DNA of 17,469 nucleotides from assembly GCA_002167265.1 (NCBI GenBank), contig NHDJ01000040.1, forward strand, positions 19,277 to 36,745, in the 5' to 3' direction. Below, piece by piece: positions 1 to 7,324 of the stretch. Position 1 is the stretch's first letter, and every line of letters starts with the position of its first letter. Under the pieces are notes generated by a model. That model worked only from the letters and a program-made list of their open reading frames with translations, had not been told where the DNA came from and did not search any database. This DNA comes from Verrucomicrobia bacterium TMED56 (lineage in GTDB: Bacteria > Verrucomicrobiota > Verrucomicrobiia > Opitutales > Seribacteraceae). Made by a program: the position numbers and the translations under genes.

Positions 1-263
1 TCTGTATCTTCATGGGTTAGAGTTAAACCGTGCAGTACTTTTCCTGCTCCAGTTCCCACTGCACCAAGAGACAAATTGAACTTATTGAGTAATGAGGCCA
101 AAGAGTGTTTGGATTCAACCGCTGGACCCTCGGTGAATAACTCCACACCGTCAAACCCCAGTTTAGATGCCTCTATGAGACTAGTTTCCAAGTCATCCCA
201 AAGTACCCAGGGTCCTCCTTTTAGAGAGGGCACTAGAGATAATGTTATACATGATTTAATCAT
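1..263 (-). CDS. Sugar phosphate isomerase/epimerase, N-terminal part (cut by window edge)
   Basis: An open frame reads from an ATG at 263 down to the window edge, giving the first 87 residues. The in-frame stop at 294-296 limits upstream starts. The sequence contains GGPWVLWDDLETS (residues 16-28), then SKLGFDGVELF (33-43) and LGAVGTGAGK (66-75). This is the strand-helix rhythm of the first repeats of a xylose-isomerase-like TIM barrel (AP_endonuc_2 family). Such enzymes interconvert ketoses or epimers in the cytoplasm with a divalent metal; the metal ligands would lie downstream, outside the window. The substrate cannot be told. It is the last gene of a minus-strand run, 61 bases after the glycosyltransferase. 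No good Shine-Dalgarno sequence precedes the ATG. The family is moderately sure. Confidence 0.72.
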   Translation of the reverse strand, partial: MIKSCITLSLVPSLKGGPWVLWDDLETSLIEASKLGFDGVELFTEGPAVESKHSLASLLNKFNLSLGAVGTGAGKVLHGLTLTHEDT

Positions 264-324
264 GATTTTGATTAGCTCAGAAATTTGTTTGAATTACGAA
301 CTGAATTTCTTTCCAGGAAAAGAT

Positions 325-1419
325 TTATCCATCCATGAGGTTAATGATTGCACTACTTGCTTGATTGGCACCACTTTTTCTTTCAGGAAAGAAGTTAGTC
401 TTGATTGGGACATTCTTGATATCTGTTAGCCACTCTGCACTCATGAAATTTTCTTGAGAAATTTCATGATTTAGCGAATGAGTTTCTGCAAATTCCCTCA
501 ATTTAAATGATTCACGAAAGTTTTTTCGGAAGCACCCCATGAGTGGGGTATGGAATCCCCAGCATTCTGCTAAGGTTCCATAACCAATCTTCCCAATAAC
601 CAAGTCGCTCGCGTTCACCAAATCCGGATAATTGAACGATGAGTTCATTGGTAGTTCGATAATGTTTTTTTTCTTCTTAAAGTCAGAATAATTTCCTGAC
701 AGGACAAAGGTGATGTTAGCGGATTCATTTAATTTTTGATGAAAAGCATAAGTGGTAGAGATTCCACCTGTTGTTAAAAGAATCATTGGATGATCTAAGT
801 TGCCAACCAGGTTTCGCTTAATTTTTTGCGAAGACTGCCTGGATAATCTAAAAATTGGTGGCACTTCTTTACCTGTACTTGATTTTTTACAAAAAGGCAC
901 CGTTTGAATTCTCAGATCAGCAGATTTGTAGATTCCTGAAAGTTTACTGATAATTGCTGAAAAGCATGAATGAGATTCTATATATTCCTGATAAATCCAA
1001 TCCCATGTAAAGTTCTCAATTAGGGCACAGGGAATTCCAGTTTTTTCAGACAAATAAATCCCCATTGGTGAGATATCACAGATAATAATATTGAACTTTT
1101 TCTCACTTAAAATTCTTAGGCAATATCCGTAATCATCTCCCTTGAAATCTAAAAATTGCTCCAATTCCTTGAGGGTTTCGTTTAAGTCATGCGAAAAAGC
1201 ATCTTTCTGTAATAAACCAATATCAGTTTTAACAAAATGAAAATTGTATTTTATCTCAGATCCAAGGTTTTGTAAGAAAAACCACTTAGGAATATTCGTG
1301 AAGATATCGAATTGACAGATAACCTTTTCATTAAGTTTCTGTATAACTGCACAAGTTCTTGTTCCATGCCCGAAACCATGACCGGAAATAAAAACCGCAA
1401 TATTTTTAGTTTTAGACAA
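325..1419 (-). CDS. GT28/MurG-like glycosyltransferase family protein
   Basis: 364 residues. The N-terminus carries GHGFGHGTR (residues 13-21), the glycine/histidine loop seen in MurG-like GT-B proteins and in the N-terminal domain of plant-type arabinokinases. The C-terminal half has LLTTGG (214-219) and a nucleotide-sugar-binding block, SDLVIGKIGYGTLAEC (271-286), followed by the FRE motif at 301-303 and GANQASS near the end. A sugar-nucleotide-binding transferase or a sugar-sensing relative is likely; donor and acceptor are unknown. No signal peptide or membrane segment is seen, so it should act in the cytoplasm or at the inner membrane face. The start is TTG, overlapping the end of the M23 gene by 8 bases. 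No nearby ATG would keep the GHGFGHG motif, and a GGAAT stretch sits just upstream. Translational coupling with the peptidase gene is likely. Confidence 0.75.
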   Translation of the reverse strand: MSKTKNIAVFISGHGFGHGTRTCAVIQKLNEKVICQFDIFTNIPKWFFLQNLGSEIKYNFHFVKTDIGLLQKDAFSHDLNETLKELEQFLDFKGDDYGYCLRILSEKKFNIIICDISPMGIYLSEKTGIPCALIENFTWDWIYQEYIESHSCFSAIISKLSGIYKSADLRIQTVPFCKKSSTGKEVPPIFRLSRQSSQKIKRNLVGNLDHPMILLTTGGISTTYAFHQKLNESANITFVLSGNYSDFKKKKNIIELPMNSSFNYPDLVNASDLVIGKIGYGTLAECWGFHTPLMGCFRKNFRESFKLREFAETHSLNHEISQENFMSAEWLTDIKNVPIKTNFFPERKSGANQASSAIINLMDG

Positions 1420-2422
1420 CTTTTATTCCGAAGAGTAGTTCAATGTATACCTTGAGTTGTTCAGTCAAAACAAGCTTTCCATTTTCCTTGGATATTAATC
1501 TTCTGCATTTCCTGTGATCATTCTGCTGATCGTAACTGATAATTGTTACTAGAGGGTCATTTTTTTGGCAGAGATTTGTTTGTTGTAAGGAAACCGGAAG
1601 TCCATAGGGGCCTAGAATAACATCCCATCCGTTCCCATTATTATCAGGTAAAAATCGGCAAAGGGAAGGGTATCTTTTGGCAAAGTCAGGTGTGTATTTA
1701 GTTTTGATTCTAATTTTAGCCTCTGGAGTCAGCATCCGTAAATATTGTAATGGGGTTTCAAATTTTTGTGCCTGATATTTTGAGAAAAATGGGAGAGGAT
1801 CGAATCCAACTAGATTGAAACCACTGAAATTACCATGCCGATTAGGTGACTTGTAAGATTTTCGGTCATACCAGCTTTGGAATTTATCGGTAAGTCTGAG
1901 CCCAATTTCAAAATGCAAATGAGATCGACTGAGGGGAATGGAGTAGGAAGCACTGTTGCCCATTTTTCCAATTGGTTGAGCGACCTTTATTGTATCCCCT
2001 TTTTTAACTCTTGAATTAATGGATGCAAGGTGTCCGTAAAGTGAGTACATTGCTGGCTGAATGCCCAGGTGTTCTATGACCAAGTAGCGACCGTAAGCAC
2101 TGTGACTGGACACATTGTTAACATAACTTACCTTCCCGGACATGGCTGCGTAGATTGTATCAATCGCTTGACCCTTCCCATCTCGCTTTACTGGGTAGAG
2201 GTCAATTCCCTCATGAAATTTGTAGCCGTTGTTCCTGACACATCCAAAAGATCCAGAACTAAATTCCTTTGCTGGGCCGGTTTTTTGGAGAAAAGCCGAA
2301 TATCCCATTCCTTTTGCAAAAGCAGGATTGGGAGTGGGCCATGAGAGTAAGAATTTCGGGAGGTAATTTTCACCTCTCAACGAACAGCATATAGAAAAAA
2401 GTAAGATGAATGACTTGAGCAT
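1412..2422 (-). CDS. Secreted M23-family zinc metallopeptidase (LytM-like)
   Basis: 336 residues with a short hydrophobic N-terminus (about residues 1-17) typical of a signal peptide, so the enzyme should act in the periplasm or outside. The M23 (LytM/peptidase) zinc site is complete: H70 and D74 in HEGID, then YGHL with H131, then HLHFE with H168 and H170. By analogy with LytM, H70, D74 and H170 bind zinc, while H131 and H168 act in catalysis. That suggests an active endopeptidase cutting peptidoglycan cross-links rather than a degenerate EnvC/NlpD-like activator. Residues after about 180 form an additional C-terminal part that I do not recognise. It lies between a small lipoprotein gene (10 bases upstream) and the glycosyltransferase (8-base overlap downstream). 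The ATG at 2422 is the natural start because it gives the signal peptide. Confidence 0.9.
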   Translation of the reverse strand: MLKSFILLFSICCSLRGENYLPKFLLSWPTPNPAFAKGMGYSAFLQKTGPAKEFSSGSFGCVRNNGYKFHEGIDLYPVKRDGKGQAIDTIYAAMSGKVSYVNNVSSHSAYGRYLVIEHLGIQPAMYSLYGHLASINSRVKKGDTIKVAQPIGKMGNSASYSIPLSRSHLHFEIGLRLTDKFQSWYDRKSYKSPNRHGNFSGFNLVGFDPLPFFSKYQAQKFETPLQYLRMLTPEAKIRIKTKYTPDFAKRYPSLCRFLPDNNGNGWDVILGPYGLPVSLQQTNLCQKNDPLVTIISYDQQNDHRKCRRLISKENGKLVLTEQLKVYIELLFGIKVV

Positions 2423-2432
2423 TTTTCTGATT

Positions 2433-2918
2433 TTAGCCTTTTAGCTCCTCGAGTTCCGCTCGCAAATGAATAATGGATTGATTTAATTCATTGAAGAGGA
2501 TCATGGCATTTTCTTCGGTTAAATTCTGATTGAGGACAAAAGGTAAAACCCCGTTTGTTATCGCACTTTCTATATAATGAAAACCAACCACTTTACCGGC
2601 AATTACAAGTTGCAGGGTTTGCCCTTTTCGCCGAATTGATTGCGTCTGTAAGGTTATTGCGCTTCGGCGGTCTACCGAGAACCAAAATGCATAGGTTCGA
2701 TCCTTGGGGTCGTCAGTGAAGATATTAGCAATTGTTCCAATCTGTACTCCAGTGAAATCGTACTCGTCAATTATCGGTACCGGTGCAGAATCTTGAATAA
2801 AGACGCGAGGGCGCATGGTTATTTTACTTGGGTCTGAACGAAATTTCCTGCAACCAATAAATTGCACTATAACTAAGGAAAGAACTATGGTCGTGCCAAT
2901 ATGTGCAAAATTTTTCAT
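2433..2918 (-). CDS. Small putative lipoprotein with SecD head-like segment
   Basis: 161 residues, function not recognised. The N-terminus has a short charged start, a hydrophobic helix (about 8-20) and FIGC with C23, a near-canonical lipobox (phenylalanine instead of leucine at -3). Envelope attachment is therefore plausible. The segment from about 75 to 149 has the pattern of a SecD periplasmic P1-head subdomain: a basic/hydrophobic strand, IAGKVV (106-111), an I-x-x-A-I-x-x-G turn (116-123), then LTEENAMILFNELNQ. The resemblance is by eye only; no SecD membrane helices exist here. It is the first gene of the minus-strand run, 10 bases before the M23 peptidase, which suggests joint expression and an envelope role. 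It is divergent from the isochorismatase gene across about 78 bases. No Shine-Dalgarno is seen before the ATG. Confidence 0.7.
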   Translation of the reverse strand: MKNFAHIGTTIVLSLVIVQFIGCRKFRSDPSKITMRPRVFIQDSAPVPIIDEYDFTGVQIGTIANIFTDDPKDRTYAFWFSVDRRSAITLQTQSIRRKGQTLQLVIAGKVVGFHYIESAITNGVLPFVLNQNLTEENAMILFNELNQSIIHLRAELEELKG

Positions 2919-2996
2919 GGTTGATTAAATTGCATAAGCAATAAATGAATTATCCGAATTCAGCAATAGCTTATAAAAATCACAAACATTTTGGCA

Positions 2997-3590
2997 ATGA
3001 GCATTGATATAAAAAAAAATCCAAAATCAGAAGGAAAAGAAACCGTTGGTCAACCTGGATTGCTCGTCATGGACATGCAGGACTCTTTACTCAGCATGAT
3101 TAACAATAATCATGAGTTGGAGGAAGCTATCGTATTTTCCTTAAAAGCTTTCGACTTACTTAAGTTACCCATCTGTTTCACTGAGCAAGTTCCTGGAAAA
3201 TTGGGCAATACAAATGACACAATCCTCAGTGCATCCTCATCATTTGAATGTTTTTCAAAGAAAAGTTTTTCTGCTTTTGGATGCTCAGATTTTGTTGATT
3301 GGGTAGATCGAAGGAGAATCCAGAATTTAATTGTTTGTGGTATAGAAACACCAATCTGTATCTATCAAACTTGCGTAGATGCCCTGCATCGAGGCATTGC
3401 AGTAACTTTGCTTGTCGATTGCCTGGGTTCCCGTAGAGTCCTTGATTCAAAAGTTGCCCTAGATCAATTAAGGGCATTTGGGTGTTGTGCTCTTCCTGTA
3501 GAAACATTGATTTATTCAATGATGGATAATTCTGAACATGACAGCTTTAGAGATGTTTCGTCTATAGTGAGAAGCCGGGATACTAATTAA
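2997..3590 (+). CDS. Isochorismatase-family cysteine hydrolase
   Basis: 197 residues from the ATG at 2997; a TTG two codons upstream (2991) is an alternative start. The fold and the catalytic triad of isochorismatase/nicotinamidase-like hydrolases are visible: aspartate D26 in LVMDMQD, lysine K88 (or the adjacent K89) in the SKKSFSAF block, and nucleophile C121 in the [11 protein letters not shown] block. The lineage looks closest to the YcaC-like branch, whose substrates are mostly unknown, so no specific reaction is claimed. No signal peptide, hence cytoplasmic. The gene ends 5 bases before the YifB-type gene, so the two are probably co-transcribed. A run of nine A residues (3011-3019) lies at codons 5-8. 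No Shine-Dalgarno is evident upstream; a TATAAA at about 2972 could be a -10 element but has no convincing partner. Confidence 0.87.
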   Translation: MSIDIKKNPKSEGKETVGQPGLLVMDMQDSLLSMINNNHELEEAIVFSLKAFDLLKLPICFTEQVPGKLGNTNDTILSASSSFECFSKKSFSAFGCSDFVDWVDRRRIQNLIVCGIETPICIYQTCVDALHRGIAVTLLVDCLGSRRVLDSKVALDQLRAFGCCALPVETLIYSMMDNSEHDSFRDVSSIVRSRDTN

Positions 3591-3595
3591 TCGGT

Positions 3596-5134
3596 ATGCT
3601 TGCGACTACTAATTCCGCCACTTTGTTTGGTGTTAACGCTTTAGCAGTTACTGTTGAAGCAAACAGTGGAGAACGTGGAGAACCCAAATGTGTTTTGGTC
3701 GGTTTGCCTGATGCATCGGTCAAGGAATCCATGGATCGAGTATTTTCGAGCTTAAGCAATAACGGTTATTCGAAGCCTCGAACTCATGTGACAATAAATT
3801 TGGCACCTGCTGACTTGAGGAAGGAAGGCTCATCATTTGATTTGCCAATTGCCCTGACTCTACTGGCGGCAACAAAACAATTTGAAGGCAATGATTTATC
3901 TGACTTTGTAGTGGCAGGGGAACTAGGTTTATCTGGTGAGATCAGGAAAGTCCGTGGAGGGCTAGCAATAGGAATGCTAGCACAGCGAATGGGAAAGAGA
4001 GGAGTGCTCTTACCCCCTGAATCGGCACAAGAAGCCTGTCTTGTCGAGGGAATCGAGGTTTACGCTATTAATAGCTTGTCTGAAGCAATTTGTTTTTTTG
4101 AAGAAAGGTCAAGTTTTAGTCCGCTAGAAAAACAGAGAAGTCCATTTCTTAAAAATACGGAATTAAATTTCAATGAAGATTTTTCTGAGATTAAAGGACA
4201 GTATGGATTAAGGCGGGCTGTTGAGATAGCAGTAGCTGGCGGTCATAATCTGTTAATCATTGGACCGCCAGGTGCAGGTAAATCTATGATTGCCAAAAGA
4301 ATCCCCACTATATTACCCGATCTTAGAGGGGATGAATTATTAGAGATTTTAAACATATATTCGATTCAAGGCGATTCTCCCTTGAGTAAGGGTAAAGGAT
4401 TACTCCGTCCAGTTAGAACCCCTCATCATACAATTAGTGATGTTGGGTTATTAGGAGGTGGCACTATTCCTGGTCCAGGAGAAATTTCCCTGGCTCATAA
4501 TGGTGTTTTATTTCTTGATGAGTTGCCTGAATTTAAAAGGTCAGCGTTGGAAGTTCTGAGGCAACCACTAGAGGATGGAAAAGTCACCATATCCAGAAGT
4601 GCAGGAAAAATTACTTTACCAAGTGATTTCATGTTGGTTGCCGCCATGAATCCCTGCCCTTGTGGATTCATGGGAGATGAAAAAAATTCCTGCCGATGTT
4701 CAATACCACAAATTCAAAAATACAGAGCTAAAATTAGTGGGCCATTACTCGACCGAATAGATATCCATATTGAAACTCCTGCCGTGAATATTGATGAACT
4801 CCAAAATCTTCAGAGAGGAGAACCTTCAGCGGACATAAGAGGACGCATTCAATCTTGCCGGAAGGTGCAAGAATCCAGGTTTACCGAATATGGCCATTCT
4901 TCATTAACTAATGCTAATATTCCGGAAAGACTCATGGATGAGGTCTGCCAAATAAACAATACAGACAAGGATTTATTAAAAAAGGCGATGGAGCAACTTT
5001 CTCTTTCAGCGCGTGCTTATTCTAAAATATTAAAGCTAGCCCGCACTATTGCTGATCTAGAAACCTCATTAAAGATTCAGAATAATCATCTTTTAGAGGC
5101 AATTCAGTATAGAAGTTTAGATAGAAATGTTTGA
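3596..5134 (+). CDS. YifB/ComM-family Mg-chelatase-like AAA+ ATPase
   Basis: 512 residues, the usual length for YifB/ComM. The N-terminal domain (about 1-170) is the Lon-protease-S5-like ChlI fold. The AAA+ core has Walker A GPPGAGKS (223-230), Walker B LFLDE (305-309) and the family signature RQPLEDG (322-328). A four-cysteine cluster follows (C354, C356, C366, C368). The C-terminal Mg_chelatase_C domain (about 410-505) contains [15 protein letters not shown]. In naturally transformable bacteria ComM is a hexameric helicase that drives branch migration during integration of donor DNA; it is widespread in species with no known competence, so a general recombination role is inferred. Known YifB proteins are not magnesium chelatases in spite of the name. 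Five bases separate it from the upstream hydrolase gene. Confidence 0.93.
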   Translation: MLATTNSATLFGVNALAVTVEANSGERGEPKCVLVGLPDASVKESMDRVFSSLSNNGYSKPRTHVTINLAPADLRKEGSSFDLPIALTLLAATKQFEGNDLSDFVVAGELGLSGEIRKVRGGLAIGMLAQRMGKRGVLLPPESAQEACLVEGIEVYAINSLSEAICFFEERSSFSPLEKQRSPFLKNTELNFNEDFSEIKGQYGLRRAVEIAVAGGHNLLIIGPPGAGKSMIAKRIPTILPDLRGDELLEILNIYSIQGDSPLSKGKGLLRPVRTPHHTISDVGLLGGGTIPGPGEISLAHNGVLFLDELPEFKRSALEVLRQPLEDGKVTISRSAGKITLPSDFMLVAAMNPCPCGFMGDEKNSCRCSIPQIQKYRAKISGPLLDRIDIHIETPAVNIDELQNLQRGEPSADIRGRIQSCRKVQESRFTEYGHSSLTNANIPERLMDEVCQINNTDKDLLKKAMEQLSLSARAYSKILKLARTIADLETSLKIQNNHLLEAIQYRSLDRNV

Positions 5135-5198
5135 TTATTTATAATAAAAACTTTACAAAAAATCTTTAAAATAAATGATTATTATTTAAGTATATATT
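5135..5198 (+). promoter_or_regulatory. Possible promoter in AT-rich spacer before the HTH gene
   Basis: This 64-base spacer is almost entirely A and T. A perfect TATAAT lies at 5140-5145, which would place a transcription start near 5152 and a leader of about 47 bases. No good -35 hexamer is found 16-18 bases upstream, and a TATAAT by chance is likely in such AT-rich DNA, so the call is weak. No hairpin terminator for the YifB-type gene is visible. Confidence 0.25.
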
Positions 5199-5600
5199 AT
5201 GAATATTAATGAAAACCATTCTTTAAAAGAATTAGAACGTTTAAAGCGTAAAATTGAAAAGCAAATAGAGGCAAAGAAATCTACTCGGCAAGATAATTCT
5301 GTTCTCTATAATTTAATTAAAAAAGATCACGAAAAGCATAGAAGGGATGATGGTAGAAAAGTTTTTCGTGGAGTCGTTGACTACTTGGAGTGTTATGTGA
5401 ACGGACTGCCACCGGTTGCCAAGGGTGCTTTCTACAAAAAATTTGGCATGGAGGGCAAGAGGACCAAGATTACCACTGATGTTATAAGGGAGGTTAAGGA
5501 ACTAATTTCTCAAGGCAGTACCTTATCGAAGGCAGCATCAACAGTTGGTGTTTCTGTTGCGACATGTCAGAAAATCAAAAAAGGAGACTATGATTCCTGA
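5199..5600 (+). CDS. Uncharacterised small DNA-binding protein with coiled coil and HTH
   Basis: 133 residues, rich in lysine and arginine; I do not recognise a named family. Residues 8-27 (LKELERLKRKIEKQIEAKK region) have the heptad spacing of a short coiled coil. Residues about 91-128 form a likely helix-turn-helix: TTDVIREVKELISQG, then AASTVGVS and the recognition-like helix VATCQKIKKG. This resembles the C-terminal HTH of resolvases/invertases and of transposase-type regulators, but there is no recombinase catalytic domain. A regulator or nucleoid-type protein is possible. The ATG at 5199 is the only reasonable start and has no Shine-Dalgarno. The upstream spacer and this gene's 5' third are more AT-rich than the flanking genes. 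A 79-residue gene follows after 32 bases. Confidence 0.65.
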   Translation: MNINENHSLKELERLKRKIEKQIEAKKSTRQDNSVLYNLIKKDHEKHRRDDGRKVFRGVVDYLECYVNGLPPVAKGAFYKKFGMEGKRTKITTDVIREVKELISQGSTLSKAASTVGVSVATCQKIKKGDYDS

Positions 5601-5632
5601 TATTTTTTCTGTCATTATGTTCATAAACTTTC

Positions 5633-5872
5633 ATGGTTAAAAAAATAGATGGTGAATATTTTTTGTCCCGAACAGAAGCCATGGAATATATCACATTTGC
5701 CTATGATGTAAAGTGGTGTGTTACGAAGTGGGAGAGAAATTTAATAAGAATTAATTATGAGACTAGATTAGGTAGGGGTAGTGGGAAATTTACTGCCTTT
5801 AGATGTAAAAATAGTTCAAATGTAAGACTAAATAAATTTGATATTGATAAGCATTTTTCGCTTGTGAATTAG
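5633..5872 (+). CDS. Hypothetical 79-residue protein
   Basis: 79 residues, function unknown. It opens with a GEYFLSRTEAMEYI stretch, which looks like the first helix of an excisionase/MerR-type winged helix. It continues with tryptophans at W28 and W33, a glycine-arginine turn (GRGSG), and ends with a FDIDKHF motif similar to the tail helix of AlpA-like DNA-binding proteins. This is only a pattern seen by eye. No signal peptide or membrane helix. It follows the HTH gene on the same strand, 32 bases downstream, and its stop lies 9 bases from the convergent stop of the next gene. Reality as a gene is supported by the intact frame, an AUG start and a non-random composition, but it is short and should be held with caution. 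Confidence 0.5.
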   Translation: MVKKIDGEYFLSRTEAMEYITFAYDVKWCVTKWERNLIRINYETRLGRGSGKFTAFRCKNSSNVRLNKFDIDKHFSLVN

Positions 5873-5881
5873 ATAATTACC

Positions 5882-6463
5882 TTACTCTTCCTCTTCGGGA
5901 ATATCCAGCCTGTGCATTGTCGTTGGTTCACCTTTTGCATTCACCTTAATTACTTTTATAATTTTACAGTCTTTTCCCTGAGCCTGAAACCTTTTTGGTT
6001 CTCCGTCAGGGGACATTTTTTGAAGTAATCCAGGTTTCTTGTCAATTTCTACACATTCAAGCAGGTCTTTTCCATTGTATCCCTCTTCATGAGAGGATGA
6101 GTATAAACCATCCGGGTGGACGAAGCATACAATCCTCCCGTATCTTAGAGTACCACCACGTCTGTGCTGGATCACATCACCTTTTTCGAAAGTCTTTTTT
6201 GCAAAAAGTTTCTTTCTGGGAGTGTAAAGTTTAAGTTTAGAGCGTCGGGCTTTGAAAGTTCTAATTCCGTCAGAGCCTTTGTCCAGCGGAGTTAAGTCAT
6301 CTGGGTTAACTTCAACGCACTCGAGTGTCGGATCTCCAGGATTGTCCTGTAGAATCATAAGAACTTCGCCGCATTTTTTCTTTCCTCCGGAGGAAACGGT
6401 TTGCTTAACATGGTCACCAATCTCAACATCGCGGATATTCTTTTTCTTTTTCTTGGGTTTCAT
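5882..6463 (-). CDS. Uncharacterised basic protein with two tandem copies of one domain
   Basis: 193 residues, family not recognised. The N-terminus is a lysine cluster (residues 2-8) and the C-terminus is four glutamates. In between are two copies of one unit: about 12-80 and about 91-171. Both start with a GD-x-(V/I) strand (16-19 and 95-98), pass through a G-x-(V/I) strand, share ECVE (48-51 and 136-139), and close with a DG turn, an F-x-A strand and a basic strand (KARRSKLKLY versus QAQGKDCKIIKV). The second copy has a loop insertion (about 116-132). The size and strand pattern suggest a small beta-barrel such as an SH3/KOW-like fold, and the basic charge would fit nucleic acid contact; both are inference. 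No signal peptide. It follows the lipoprotein gene by 14 bases on the same strand. No Shine-Dalgarno. Confidence 0.72.
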   Translation of the reverse strand: MKPKKKKKNIRDVEIGDHVKQTVSSGGKKKCGEVLMILQDNPGDPTLECVEVNPDDLTPLDKGSDGIRTFKARRSKLKLYTPRKKLFAKKTFEKGDVIQHRRGGTLRYGRIVCFVHPDGLYSSSHEEGYNGKDLLECVEIDKKPGLLQKMSPDGEPKRFQAQGKDCKIIKVIKVNAKGEPTTMHRLDIPEEEE

Positions 6464-6477
6464 TAGGCAACATTATT

Positions 6478-7260
6478 TCACTTCATTGATCCAGTAGCAG
6501 CTAGTCGCTTAGTTCTACAATCATTGCAAATACAGAACTTTCCATGACCGAAGTCACCAGGGATAGGTAAGTCCTCAAAAAGCGAATTTTCGGAATCTAA
6601 ACTCCTCTGACTAGAAACATTTTCTTCTTTTGATCTCGAATCTTTAAGAGCTAGTTTTTGTCTTTCAAGCTTTTGTTGTTTGTATAGTTCCATTTGCCTT
6701 TTCCTTGTCTCAAATAGAAATGCAACCCCTTGCTTGAAGTCAGTATTCAGCATGCCTATCTGTCCTCGTAATTTAGAGTCTTTAGAAGGGGATACAGATA
6801 AGACTTGCCCGCTTGCGGTTACTGCAACAACTTCCTTTCCCGCCGGAAGGGTAGATTCAGCTATGATTTCTCCGCTTTTTGATTTCGCTGTAAATTTTAC
6901 AGGTTGTAGAATTGTTACTGCGGGAAGTGGGAATACGGATTTTGGGATAGATGTCCAGTTTTTGACAGCTTTTAACAACTCATTACTAAATTCTGGTTGA
7001 ATTGGAGTCTCAGATAAGGAAGGGATGCTCGGCGGCAGAGGTGGAGGTAGGGGTGGGGGCAAGACTTTAATATCTTGAATTTTACTGTCTTCCTTTGTTG
7101 CGAGAAGATTTTTATTAGTTTCGTTTGTTTCAGCTATTTCACCAACATTTCCTTCTTTGGGAGAAGCATCTTCCTTATTAACGGACTGGGAATTTTTTAA
7201 TTGCTCACACGAGGACAAGAGTAAAAAACAAAATGAAATGAAAATACAAATAAATTTCAT
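6478..7260 (-). CDS. Putative proline-rich lipoprotein with C-terminal CxCxxC cluster
   Basis: 260 residues from the ATG at 7260. A TTG 12 codons upstream would only add a charged tail before the signal peptide, so the ATG is chosen. The N-terminus is a classic lipoprotein signal: MKF, a hydrophobic core, and LSSC with C18 as the lipidated cysteine. Next comes a low-complexity acidic/polar linker, then a proline tract (68-77, pattern PPPLPPPLPP) of the kind that spans the periplasm or wall. A beta-rich part (about 105-165) contains KFTAKSKSGEII and AGKEVVAVTASGQV, reminiscent of an SH3-like domain. After a basic coiled segment (about 185-205) the end holds GHGKFCICNDCR with C243, C245 and C248. 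I do not recognise the family. It leads the small minus-strand pair with the tandem-domain gene and is divergent from the membrane-protein gene. Confidence 0.7.
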   Translation of the reverse strand: MKFICIFISFCFLLLSSCEQLKNSQSVNKEDASPKEGNVGEIAETNETNKNLLATKEDSKIQDIKVLPPPLPPPLPPSIPSLSETPIQPEFSNELLKAVKNWTSIPKSVFPLPAVTILQPVKFTAKSKSGEIIAESTLPAGKEVVAVTASGQVLSVSPSKDSKLRGQIGMLNTDFKQGVAFLFETRKRQMELYKQQKLERQKLALKDSRSKEENVSSQRSLDSENSLFEDLPIPGDFGHGKFCICNDCRTKRLAATGSMK

Positions 7261-7324
7261 ACAGTCTTTTTTTCGGGAAATTTGTCGTCTATGCAAGAGG
7301 ATTTGTTTAAATTTTTAATCTCGA
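7261..7324. promoter_or_regulatory. Divergent spacer between lipoprotein and membrane-protein genes
   Basis: Sixty-four bases separate two divergent starts and must hold or overlap the promoters for both directions unless these lie in coding sequence. It includes two T-rich runs. I cannot point to a convincing -35/-10 pair or operator. No Shine-Dalgarno is seen on either side. Confidence 0.3.

Noticed and set aside
76..429. Plus-strand open frame of 117 codons
   Set aside because: It runs antisense through the sugar isomerase start, the spacer and the end of the glycosyltransferase gene; it has no recognisable domain, whereas the minus-strand frames do.
2069..2344. Plus-strand open frame of 91 codons inside the M23 gene
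   Set aside because: Antisense to a peptidase whose zinc site is intact; composition not protein-like.
3226..3519. Minus-strand open frame of 97 codons in the isochorismatase-like gene
   Set aside because: Shadow of a gene with a full catalytic triad on the other strand.
5199..5872. Toxin-antitoxin or prophage excision module
   Set aside because: The two small proteins show only vague DNA-binding patterns; no toxin fold, integrase or attachment repeat was found, so no system is claimed.
6680..7000. Plus-strand open frame of 106 codons in the lipoprotein gene
   Set aside because: Antisense shadow; the opposite strand has a signal peptide and lipobox.
7020..7070. GGTGGAGGTAGGGG-type repeat (possible G-quadruplex or minisatellite)
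   Set aside because: It is the complement of the proline codons in the lipoprotein linker and is adequately explained by coding.
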